A stretch of 64,000 bases of DNA from Frondihabitans sp. PhB188 (GTDB taxonomy: Bacteria; Actinomycetota; Actinomycetes; Actinomycetales; Microbacteriaceae): the NCBI RefSeq assembly GCF_003752365.1, contig NZ_RJUO01000002.1:496001-560000 (forward strand). Reading direction: 5' to 3'. A model generated the notes under the pieces. The model was not told where the DNA came from. It worked only from the letters and a program-made list of their open reading frames with translations, and ran no database searches. Shown here one piece after another: positions 49,796-57,633 of the stretch. The translations under genes were made by a program, and so were the position numbers. Within the stretch, counting starts at the first letter, position 1, and each line of letters begins with the position of its first letter.

Positions 49796-52700
49796 TCACC
49801 GCCCCGCCGTCGTCGTGAGCACGGACGACCCGTCGGGCCTCCTCCGCACCTCGATCCGGTCGGCGATCCGCTGCTTGAGCTCGTCGACGTGGCTCACGAT
49901 GCCGACGACGCGGCCACCCGCCGACAGCTTGCCGAGCTCGGTCATCACGGAGTCGAGCGTCTCGGGGTCGAGCGTGCCGAACCCCTCGTCGACGAAGAGC
50001 GTGCCGAGGTCGATGCCGCCGGCCTCGGACTTCACCACGTCGGCGAGCCCGAGCGCGAGGCTGAGGGAGGCGTAGAACGTCTCGCCGCCGCTGAAGCTCT
50101 TGGGGTCGCGGGTGGTGTCGGTCGCGTTGTCGCGGATCGCCAGCGCGAGGCCGGTCTTGCGGGTGCGGGCGCCCGCTTCGCGCTCGGCCCCTTCGAGCTG
50201 GTAGCGACCGCTCGACATCACGCTGAGGCGGGCGTTGGCCGCGTCGAGCACGTCGTCGAACCGTCGGAGCAGCACGTAGGTCCCGAGCGTCACCCCGCGC
50301 AGGTTCTCGCGTCCGGCGGCGCTGGCGATGTCGGCCATCCGCACGATCGCCCGGGTCTCGCCGGCGACGGCGGCCTGCGCGGAGACGGCGGCGTCGACGG
50401 CCTGCAGCGCCGTCGTGGCCCGCGTCGCCAGGTCGCTCGCCCTGGCGGCCGCATCGACGGCCTCGGCCAGGGCGGTCGTGGCGGCGTCGGCGCGCTCGGT
50501 GGCGGCCTCGAGGCCGGGCTCCTCGTCGCCGGTGAGCGCCGCGATGTCGGCGGCGGCGAGCCCTGCGGCGACGATCGCGGTGGCGGACTCGTGATCAGCG
50601 ACCACCCGCGCGAACTCGGCCTCCCGGGCGGAGCCGAGGACGGCCGCCGCCGCCTCATCGGCGCTCGGGAACGGCGACGCCTCGACGGCTCCCGCCAGTT
50701 CGGCCGCACGCGCTTCGACGGTCTCGGCGGCGCTGTCACGGGTACGGCGGGCGGCGATTCGGCTAGCGAGGGCGCGCTCGTCGGCGTCGAGGGTGGACAC
50801 GAGGTCGCGGCAGCTCTGGGCGCGGCCGTCGAGCGCCTCCGCGACGCGAGCCGTGTCGGCGTCGATCGCCTCGGCGTCCGCCTCGATTCGGGCCGCCCGC
50901 CCCTGGGCCGCCTCGCGGGCGATGCCGAGGGCCGTGGCCATCGCCGTCGTCTCATCGTCGAACGCGACCAGCGCGGTCTCGGCGGTGGCGAGCTCGCCGC
51001 GCGCCGACTCGAGCTCGGCCAGGCGGACGGTCGCCGCCCGAAGCCGCTCGGCGAGCTGGTCGCCGGTCGCATCGCCGACCTCGGCGCTCGCGTCGTCGAG
51101 GAGCGCGCGACGCGCGCTCTCCTCGCCGCGCACCTCACGAAGCCGGGCCTCGGCCTGAGCCCTTGCGTCGGCGGCCTCCTCGATCCGCTCGTCGGACGGG
51201 TGCTCGTCGAGCATCCCGGCCGGGTGCGGATGCTCGACCGCTCCGCAGACCATGCAGGGCTCCCCCGGAATGAGATCGCGTGCGAGCTCCCCGGCCATGC
51301 CCGAGATACGGCGGAGGCGGAGCTCGGCCTCGGCCGCCACGGCCTCCCCCGCCGCCGTGACGGCCAGTGCGACGCGGGCACCGATCGACTCGACCTGCGC
51401 CGCGAGGTCGTCGCGACGACGCAGTCGGGCGAGGGCGACCTCGGCGGCGGCGGACTCGGAGCGCGCCTTCTCGACGTCGCCGACGCGCCGACGCAGGTCG
51501 TCGAGGGCGGCGACCCGCTCGACCCGTGTCGCAGCCCGCTCGGCCAGCGCCGACTCGGTCGTCTCGATGTCGGCGCGCCCCGTCTGCAGCGTCTGTCGCG
51601 ACTGGCTGAGGGCCGACCGGCGAGCGTCGAGCCCCGACTCGACGCGCGCGACGTCGCGAAGCGTGGCGATCTCGGCGAGGAGCGCGTCGCGGCGGAGGAC
51701 GAGGTCACGCAACGAGGACGGCCCCGCGTCAGGAGAAGCGACAGACGCAGCGGAAGCCGACACTGGAGGGGAAGCCGCGAGGGGCGGAGCCGATGTGCCG
51801 GACGCAGGCTCGACGGCCGCGAGAGCGGCAGCAGCCGCCTCGAGCTCGGCCCGAGAACGGGCGAGTGCGGCAGCGGGTGCCACGACGAGGGCGGCCGCGC
51901 GGGCCGACGCGAGGCGAGCCCGCGCGGTGTCGGCAGCGGCGGTGGCGGCCTCGAGTTCCTGCCGCTGGGCCAGAAGACGACTGCGGCGCGCCAGCGCGTC
52001 GACCAGCCGGACCGCCTCGACACGGCGGGCCTCGGCCGCGGCCGCGACGGCTCGACGCGCTTCTCGGGCGTCGACCCCCGAGGAAGCGGCCGCAGTGAAG
52101 CGCGCGACGGCATCGGGTGCGTCGACGACCTCGACCCCGTCGTCGCCGGTGGCGCCGCGAAGGCCCGCGAGCGCCTGCGCGACAGCTGTCTCGGCGGCGG
52201 TCACGGCCGCGTGGGCGTCGCGCCGGGCGATGACGAGCTCGGCGGTGGTGCGGTCGTAGATCTCGGTGCCGAACAGCGACTGCAGCACGAGGCGCCGCTC
52301 TTCTCCGGTCGACGCCAGGAAGCGCGCGAACTCGCCCTGCGGCAGCACGATCGTCTGGAGAAACTGCTCCTTGGTCAGTCCGACGATCCGGACGATCTCG
52401 GAGCCGACCTCCTGCGCGCGCGACGACACCGGCTCGCCGCCCTGCGAGTCGGGCGTGGCCAGCCGCGTCAGGGTGACCGACGCGTTGGCGCGCGTGAAGC
52501 CCTCGCCGCGCGCCTTGGGGCGCTCCCACGCGGGGGTGCGTCGGATGCGGTGGATGCCGACCGGCGTCTCGAAGACGAGCTCGACGAACGGCTCGACGTC
52601 GCGGGCGGCGTGATGGCTGTGGAGGCGGTCGTCGCTCGAGGCCGCGCCGGCCAGCGAGCCGTAGAGCGCGAAGACGATCGCGTCGATGACGGTGGACTTG

Positions 52701-52819
52701 CCGGCGCCGGTCGGCCCCTCGAGCAGGAAGACGCCCGACGTGCCGAGCGCGGCGAAGTCGACGGTGAACTCGCCGGCGTAGGGGCCGATGGCGCGGAGAG
52801 TGAGGCGGTGGAGGTCCAT
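49796..52819 (-). CDS. sbcC: Exonuclease subunit SbcC
   Basis: This 1007-residue SMC-like ATPase has the N-terminal Walker A in LEGPTGAGKSTVIDAI (residues about 31-46). Long coiled-coil arms meet at the zinc hook GEPCMVCG (near residue 522), and the C-terminal signature is SFSGGETFYASLSLALGLAD with Walker B TLFVDEGFGTLDP. With SbcD it forms the nuclease that cleaves hairpins and DNA ends. The ATG overlaps the sbcD stop (52819). Palindromic repeats, which this window has in number, are known substrates of the complex. Confidence 0.95.
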   Translation of the reverse strand: MDLHRLTLRAIGPYAGEFTVDFAALGTSGVFLLEGPTGAGKSTVIDAIVFALYGSLAGAASSDDRLHSHHAARDVEPFVELVFETPVGIHRIRRTPAWERPKARGEGFTRANASVTLTRLATPDSQGGEPVSSRAQEVGSEIVRIVGLTKEQFLQTIVLPQGEFARFLASTGEERRLVLQSLFGTEIYDRTTAELVIARRDAHAAVTAAETAVAQALAGLRGATGDDGVEVVDAPDAVARFTAAASSGVDAREARRAVAAAAEARRVEAVRLVDALARRSRLLAQRQELEAATAAADTARARLASARAAALVVAPAAALARSRAELEAAAAALAAVEPASGTSAPPLAASPPVSASAASVASPDAGPSSLRDLVLRRDALLAEIATLRDVARVESGLDARRSALSQSRQTLQTGRADIETTESALAERAATRVERVAALDDLRRRVGDVEKARSESAAAEVALARLRRRDDLAAQVESIGARVALAVTAAGEAVAAEAELRLRRISGMAGELARDLIPGEPCMVCGAVEHPHPAGMLDEHPSDERIEEAADARAQAEARLREVRGEESARRALLDDASAEVGDATGDQLAERLRAATVRLAELESARGELATAETALVAFDDETTAMATALGIAREAAQGRAARIEADAEAIDADTARVAEALDGRAQSCRDLVSTLDADERALASRIAARRTRDSAAETVEARAAELAGAVEASPFPSADEAAAAVLGSAREAEFARVVADHESATAIVAAGLAAADIAALTGDEEPGLEAATERADAATTALAEAVDAAARASDLATRATTALQAVDAAVSAQAAVAGETRAIVRMADIASAAGRENLRGVTLGTYVLLRRFDDVLDAANARLSVMSSGRYQLEGAEREAGARTRKTGLALAIRDNATDTTRDPKSFSGGETFYASLSLALGLADVVKSEAGGIDLGTLFVDEGFGTLDPETLDSVMTELGKLSAGGRVVGIVSHVDELKQRIADRIEVRRRPDGSSVLTTTAGR

Positions 52820-53967
52820 CAGTCGCTCGCCTCTGCCGAGCGGGCGCGCTCGTAGGCGGAGCGGAGCACGGCGATCTCGACACCGGTCGGCGCCGCACCC
52901 GCCGCGTACTCGACGAACCCGGTCGCGACCTCGACGGGGTCGGCATCGACGGCGATGGCCCGCCTCTCGCTCGGAGCGAGACCGCCGGTGGGCACGTGCT
53001 GAATCGCCAGCACGTGCGGGAACCGCTCGCGCAGGAGAGCGTGGAGCCCGGCGGGATGGACCGCGTCGGTCACGAAGATGCGGAGCCAGTCGTCGACGAC
53101 GTCGTCGTGACGGCCGTCGAGCAGGTCGGCGAGGTCGCCCGTGATCTCGGACAGCCGTCGTGGCACGGGTGCCGGGATCTGCTCGAGCGCGACGCTCCCG
53201 TCCGCCGCGAGCTCGATCAGGGTCGTCGACTTCACCTGCGTTCGCTCGCCGAACGAGAACGCCAGCGGCGACCCCGAGTAGCGGATCACGGCCCTGTCGG
53301 AGCGCAGCGTCTGCTGCCCGTGGAGATGCCCGAGCGCCACGTAGGAGAAGCCGTCGAAGAGCCCGGTCGGCACGGAGTCGACCCCGCCGACGCGGATGTC
53401 GCGCTCGCTCTCGCTGGCCGCCCCGCCCACCACGAAGGCGTGGGCGACGACCACCGACCGTGCGCCGTCCCGGCCGGCGAGGTTGTCGCGGACGCCGGCG
53501 AGCGCTGCTGCCATCACGGCCTCGTGCGAGCGCGGGAGCGGCTCGGCGCCGAACGCGTACCGGACGTCGTCCGGATTGAGGTAGGGGACGCCGTAGAACG
53601 CGACCGGCCCGTCGGAGTCCGTGACGACCACCGGCTCGGCCACGTCGTCGACCGACGCGAGGATGCGCAGGCTCGGCCGCATCAGCCCCGCCGCGAACCC
53701 GAGACGGGTCGCGGAGTCGTGGTTGCCGGGCGTCACGATCACGGTGGCGAGGTCGCTCAGCCGGGCGAAGGCGTCGGAGAGCAGCCGCACCGACGGGACC
53801 GCCGGCACGGCCCTGTCGTACACGTCGCCGGCGACGACGACCACGTCGACTGCCCTCTCGCGCACCACCTCGACGAGGTGCTCGAGGAACGCCGCGTGGT
53901 GCTCGGTCAGATCGACGCCGTGCAGGGTTCGCCCGAGATGCCAGTCGCTGGTGTGGAGGATGCGCAA
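52819..53967 (-). CDS. sbcD: Exonuclease subunit SbcD
   Basis: This protein of about 382 residues is the metallophosphoesterase nuclease partner of SbcC. It has RILHTSDWHLGRTLHG, VVVVAGDVYDRAVP, VIVTPGNHDS, VVAHAFV and ALGHLHGQQ, the Mn-binding motifs in order. The start is TTG at 53967, directly before RILHTSDW; no ATG or GTG fits nearby. AAAGG lies about nine bases upstream. The C-terminal 100 residues are the capping domain that contacts SbcC. Confidence 0.93.
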   Translation of the reverse strand: MRILHTSDWHLGRTLHGVDLTEHHAAFLEHLVEVVRERAVDVVVVAGDVYDRAVPAVPSVRLLSDAFARLSDLATVIVTPGNHDSATRLGFAAGLMRPSLRILASVDDVAEPVVVTDSDGPVAFYGVPYLNPDDVRYAFGAEPLPRSHEAVMAAALAGVRDNLAGRDGARSVVVAHAFVVGGAASESERDIRVGGVDSVPTGLFDGFSYVALGHLHGQQTLRSDRAVIRYSGSPLAFSFGERTQVKSTTLIELAADGSVALEQIPAPVPRRLSEITGDLADLLDGRHDDVVDDWLRIFVTDAVHPAGLHALLRERFPHVLAIQHVPTGGLAPSERRAIAVDADPVEVATGFVEYAAGAAPTGVEIAVLRSAYERARSAEASD

Positions 53968-54286
53968 GCGGGGAGGCCTTTCGTGGAGGGTGGCATCACT
54001 GTATCCAGCCCCTCCGACACGCATCGGAAGTCGTCCACAGCCTCGGCGCGCCACGACTCTCCGCCCGGTGAGGCCCCGATCCCACCCTCGGCGTCGATCG
54101 GCCAGCACGGGGTGATGAGGTGTGACTCCTGAGGTGTCACGTGTTCCACGTGCTGGGCTGAGGTGTGCCTGCTTGCGCGGCCCGCTGCCCCTCGCGGAGA
54201 CATGAGGCGGATTGACCGCCGCCTCGTCGGCTCCGTGCTCGCTCCGATCGGCGCCTACCGACTCACCGGACGAGTCGTCAATTCCA
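53968..54286. promoter_or_regulatory. 319-base gene-free region before sbcD with repeated boxes
   Basis: TGAGGTGTG/C occurs three times (54116, 54130 and 54159). CACGTGTTCCACGTG (54138-54152) contains two CACGTG palindromes three bases apart. The boxes lie 150-200 bases upstream of sbcD and 120-170 bases beyond the DIP1984 gene end. They look like a regulatory array, though distance from the start makes the target unclear. No ORF with proper codon use is present. Confidence 0.4.
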
Positions 54287-54757
54287 TCAGTCCGAGAGGT
54301 CGGCCTCCCAGTTCGCCTGCTGGATGAGCACGTCCAGCTCGCGCAGCCGCCGGGCGACGTCGTCGGCCTGCTGGCGCACACGCGCCGTGGGAAGGGCCGA
54401 GAGGTGCCGCAGCTCGCTGCGGAGCTGCCGGTAGCCGCCGTAGTCCCCGACCCCGGCCGACGCGTCGGCGGCCTGCGTGAGGATCGAGTGCCGGGTCCGC
54501 AGCAGGTCGCGGTGGGCCAGGGCTTCGGTCATGGTGCGCCCGTCGTCGAGGATGGTCGACGCGTTCGTCAGGTTGACGGCGACGACGAGCTGCTCGAGGG
54601 CGTCCTGCAGCGACTGCACCTCCGTGAGGAGCGCCGCGGCGTCCTCGCCCGGCTCCTCGCCCTCCTGGTAGCGGGCGTTGGCCAGGATCCTGGCCCGGAG
54701 CTGCTCGATGCGCTTCTGGAGATCGCCCCGGTTGATCAGGGCCTCTGCGAGCTTCAT
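54287..54757 (-). CDS. DIP1984-family protein
   Basis: This 156-residue helical protein (start MKLAEALINRGDLQKRIEQLRARI) has heptad-like patterns through most of its length. It shows the family segments NARYQEGEEPGEDAAAL and VNLTNASTI. The family is named after a Corynebacterium diphtheriae protein; some members were called septicolysin, but no activity is established. It is divergent from a MarR gene across two operator-like dyads, so it may be under that regulator. Confidence 0.87.
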   Translation of the reverse strand: MKLAEALINRGDLQKRIEQLRARILANARYQEGEEPGEDAAALLTEVQSLQDALEQLVVAVNLTNASTILDDGRTMTEALAHRDLLRTRHSILTQAADASAGVGDYGGYRQLRSELRHLSALPTARVRQQADDVARRLRELDVLIQQANWEADLSD

Positions 54758-54817
54758 CCCTGCATCCTGGCACCGGAGCGCCCCGGGCGGGCGGACTCTC
54801 CCCAGTTCTGGGGATGA

Positions 54818-54864
54818 CTCGATGATCGAGTAGTCGGTTAGCATTGACTACCTCGATCATCGAG
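54818..54864. promoter_or_regulatory. Nested MarR operators in the DIP1984-marR divergent region
   Basis: CTCGATGATCGAG (54818-54830) and CTCGATCATCGAG (54852-54864) are each perfect 13-bp dyads and are also inverted copies of one another. TAGTC and GACTAC extend the larger symmetry inside. TAGCAT (54839-54844) between them could be a -10 element. They lie 62-108 bases before the marR ATG and 61-107 before the DIP1984 ATG, so one regulator could control both directions. Confidence 0.65.
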
Positions 54865-54925
54865 ACATCGGCTCCGGACGACCAGCTGCACGCAGCGCTC
54901 CGCCGCCCTGACAGCAGGAGAACCC

Positions 54926-55411
54926 ATGACCATCAGCGAGGCCACCGCGCCCGCATCGACCTCGGCGGAGCAGCTCACCGCGCTCCTCAAGGCCTTCCGA
55001 CTCATGCAGCTCCAGCACGGCCGCGTCATCATCCACCAGAGCACAGCCCTCGCGATGGGCGCGACCGACATCCGCGCCCTCTTCTTCATCTCCGAGGCCG
55101 GCGACGGCGTCACGCCCAAGCAGGTGGCCGAGTTCCTCGAGCTGTCCACCGGGGCCACGACGAGCCTCGTCGACCGACTCGAGGCGGGAGGCACGATCGA
55201 GCGCACGGCTCACCCCACCGATCGCCGAAGCGTCGTGCTCGCTCTCACCCCGGCCGGCCGCGGCGCCGTGCAGACCGTCGCCGACGTCTACCGCTGCGCC
55301 CTCGCGCAGGCGATCCCCGAGTCGGACTACGCCGAGATGACCACCCTCTTCGGCCGCGTCGCGGTCGCCCTCTCGGAGGGGTCCGACTGCTTCGACCAGA
55401 GCACGGCCTGA
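54926..55411 (+). CDS. MarR-family transcriptional regulator
   Basis: This 161-residue regulator has winged helix-turn-helix VTPKQVAEFLELSTGATTSLVDRLEAGGTIER and wing HPTDRRSVVLALTPAG. The paired 13-bp dyads directly upstream are its likely operators. It is divergent from the DIP1984 gene. Two Cys residues (one in DVYRCALAQ, one in SDCFDQ near the C-terminus) could sense oxidants, but this is speculation. ATG at 54926 was preferred because MTISEATAP gives the usual length. Confidence 0.9.
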   Translation: MTISEATAPASTSAEQLTALLKAFRLMQLQHGRVIIHQSTALAMGATDIRALFFISEAGDGVTPKQVAEFLELSTGATTSLVDRLEAGGTIERTAHPTDRRSVVLALTPAGRGAVQTVADVYRCALAQAIPESDYAEMTTLFGRVAVALSEGSDCFDQSTA

Positions 55412-55460
55412 CTGGTCTCGCCGGCGGGCGCATGTCGGCGGCCGGTCGTAGCGTGGAGCC

Positions 55461-55967
55461 ATGACTCCCGCCGAGCTGCTCACCGACTCCTTCTCCCGCG
55501 TCCCCGCCCTCATCGAGCGCGCGACCGCCGACCTCGACGCCCAGCAGCTCTCCGCCCGCCCGGGCCCCGGCACCAACACGATCGCCTGGCTGGCCTGGCA
55601 CACGGCCCGCGGCCAGGACGTCCAGATCGCCGACCTCGCCGGCACCGAGCAGGTGTGGACGGCCGACGGCTGGTACGACCGCTTCGAGCTCCCGTTCGGC
55701 CCCGACGAGATGGGCTACGGAATGAGCGCCGGCGATGTGGCACGCGTCGTCGCGACGCCCGACCTGCTGAACGGCTACCTGGCCGCCGTCACCGAGAAGT
55801 CGGCCGCCTACCTGGCCGGCGTCGGCGAGTCCGACCTCGACGACATCGTCGACGAGGGCTGGACCCCGCCGGTCACCCGCGGTGCCCGCCTCGTCAGCAT
55901 CGTCGACGACTGCCTGCAGCACGCCGGGCAGGCCAACTACGCGCGCGGCATCCTCGACCGCCTCTGA
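55461..55967 (+). CDS. DUF664/DinB-like protein
   Basis: This 168-residue four-helix-bundle protein of the DinB/DUF664 group has TNTIAWLAWHTARGQDVQIADLAG and a C-terminal RLVSIVDDCLQHAGQANYARGIL. The conserved His residues usually bind metal. In actinobacteria many relatives use mycothiol for detoxification, but this one cannot be assigned. It follows the MarR gene with 49 bases between and may share its transcript. ATG at 55461 lies six bases after GTGGAG. Confidence 0.87.
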   Translation: MTPAELLTDSFSRVPALIERATADLDAQQLSARPGPGTNTIAWLAWHTARGQDVQIADLAGTEQVWTADGWYDRFELPFGPDEMGYGMSAGDVARVVATPDLLNGYLAAVTEKSAAYLAGVGESDLDDIVDEGWTPPVTRGARLVSIVDDCLQHAGQANYARGILDRL

Positions 55968-55970
55968 GCC

Positions 55971-55991
55971 GAGAGAGCCCCGGGCTCGCTC
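55971..55991. terminator. Short hairpin between convergent genes
   Basis: GAGAGAGCCC and GGGCTCGCTC pair with one mismatch around C, directly after the DUF664 stop and ahead of the convergent peptidase-like gene end. It is followed at once by a GCAGGAACT copy (55995-56003). Confidence 0.5.
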
Positions 55992-56027
55992 TGCGCAGGA
56001 ACTGCCCCTCGCCGTCCCTCCGACCCC

Positions 56028-57521
56028 TCAGGCACCCACGGCCGCGAACGGCACCACCGTGCCCGCCGGCAGAGCCTTCCGTAGCGCCTTGACGAACGCC
56101 TTTCCCCGCTTCCACTCGCCGGCGTGGAAGGCGTCCCATCGGCCGTCGGCGTCGACCAGTACGAGCGTTCCCTCGGGCCGCTCCCCCACGATCAGCAGGT
56201 CGTCGAACCGCACCGCCGCGACGACGTCGTCCTCGCGGAACAGCACCGCATCGGCGGCGATGATCGCCTCGACGCCCTCGGCGCCAGCCGACTTCCTCCC
56301 CGACCAGACCGGTGCGCCGGCCTTGACCGCCTTCTTCCACGTCTTCTCGGTCGACTCCTGCAGCAGGTCGAACGAGTCGATCGGCAGCTTCAGCGACATG
56401 GCGACCTTCGCGAGGTCGGCGGCGCCGTCGAACGCGACGAGCAGCGACGGGAGCGCCGCCGAGACGGCCGCCGCCACCGACTCCGAGGTGAAGGCCGAGG
56501 CCGTCGCGATGCTCTCCTCGCGCGTCGCCGTCCCGAAGCTGCGGAGCGCGGCGCCGTTCGCGTCGCGGAGGTGGGCGGCCACCGATTCCGGGTCGCTCGC
56601 CGCGGCCAGACGCGCGTGCTCCACCGCCAGAGTGAGGACCGCCGCGGAGACGCCCTCGTCGGCGATGTCCTGGAGGCCGTGGACCAGCGCCCTCACCCCC
56701 TCGGGGATGTCGGCGAGGGCCGGCTCGAACGAGTAGGTCAGGGCCGACTCCGTGTCGGAGACCCGCGTGAGGTCGAAGTCGACCGAGTAGGCGAGGCCGG
56801 CCTCGACGCGGAGGCGGTCGCGGAGGGCGAGGTGGACGGCGGTCCCGAGTTCCTGCGCCCCGGTGCTGGGGAGGACGATCGACGCACCGATGCCCGCGTT
56901 CTCTGACGCGATCAGGGTGGGCGTACCGGGGCGGGCGACAGCCGTGCCGCGGAACGGCTTGGGGCCCGACGGGAGGTCGAGGTCGAAGGAGGCCGTGATG
57001 GGCTTGGTGAGGGCGACGGCCGCGTTCTCGGCAGTGAGCCAGGTGGCGGCCCAGCGTGAGACGTCCTTCTTGCCGACCCCCGAGGCGCCGGGCTCGCCGA
57101 AGCCGGCGCGGCCGAGTTCTCCGAGGCCGTAGCGGAAGGTGCGCATGTCGACGCCGGGGGAGGCGACGCTGCCGGGATCCTCGAGCTCGAGCAGGCGCTT
57201 GGCCCGGCTCAGCTCGAACGACGAGACGCTGCCGAGGGCCAGGACGGCGTCCGAGAGCGTCTCGAAGAAGCGGAGCACCTGGGCTGTCGTGCCGGAGGCG
57301 CTGAACGTCAGCGCGCCCTCGTCGAGCGCCGCGTCGGCGGGGATGAGGGCAGGCTCCATCGCCGTCTCGATCAGGTGCAGGATCAGGTGGCTGATGCCGC
57401 GGTGAGCCACCGGCTCGTCGCGGGTGCCGACGCCGAAGGCGATCGATCCGTAGCACCGCCCGGGGACGCTGGCGGAGCGGGTCAGGATTCCGTTGGCCGT
57501 GGTCGACGTGACGATCTGCAT
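56028..57521 (-). CDS. Peptidase M16-like protein without the catalytic Glu
   Basis: This 497-residue protein follows the M16 fold pattern: SIAFGVGTRDEPVAHRGISHLILHLIETAM at the place of the zinc motif, LRDRLRVEAGLAYSVDFDLT in the second half-domain, and a C-terminal extra region. The M16 motif HxxEH is HLILH here (His45, His49), so Leu48 replaces the catalytic Glu. It is therefore probably inactive as a protease, like the non-catalytic subunits of paired M16 enzymes. No active partner is adjacent. ATG at 57521 starts MQIVTSTTANG, normal for M16 proteins. Confidence 0.8.
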   Translation of the reverse strand: MQIVTSTTANGILTRSASVPGRCYGSIAFGVGTRDEPVAHRGISHLILHLIETAMEPALIPADAALDEGALTFSASGTTAQVLRFFETLSDAVLALGSVSSFELSRAKRLLELEDPGSVASPGVDMRTFRYGLGELGRAGFGEPGASGVGKKDVSRWAATWLTAENAAVALTKPITASFDLDLPSGPKPFRGTAVARPGTPTLIASENAGIGASIVLPSTGAQELGTAVHLALRDRLRVEAGLAYSVDFDLTRVSDTESALTYSFEPALADIPEGVRALVHGLQDIADEGVSAAVLTLAVEHARLAAASDPESVAAHLRDANGAALRSFGTATREESIATASAFTSESVAAAVSAALPSLLVAFDGAADLAKVAMSLKLPIDSFDLLQESTEKTWKKAVKAGAPVWSGRKSAGAEGVEAIIAADAVLFREDDVVAAVRFDDLLIVGERPEGTLVLVDADGRWDAFHAGEWKRGKAFVKALRKALPAGTVVPFAAVGA

Positions 57522-57563
57522 GGGGCGCAGTCTGGCACGCCGCCGTGAACGGTCGCGATACGA

Positions 57564-57621
57564 CGAGACTCCAGCACCCGATGGTGCGGCGCGTGCCGGA
57601 TCAGCGGGTGCTGGAGTCTCG
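57564..57621 (-). terminator. GAGACTCCAG hairpin after the DEAD-box helicase
   Basis: CGAGACTCCAGCACCCG (57564-57580) pairs perfectly with CGGGTGCTGGAGTCTCG (57605-57621), a 17-bp stem. It lies 12 bases beyond the helicase stop (57634) and upstream of the M16-like gene. It is the third member of the GAGACTCCAG family in the window. Confidence 0.75.
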
Positions 57622-57633
57622 AGGGGGTGACGC

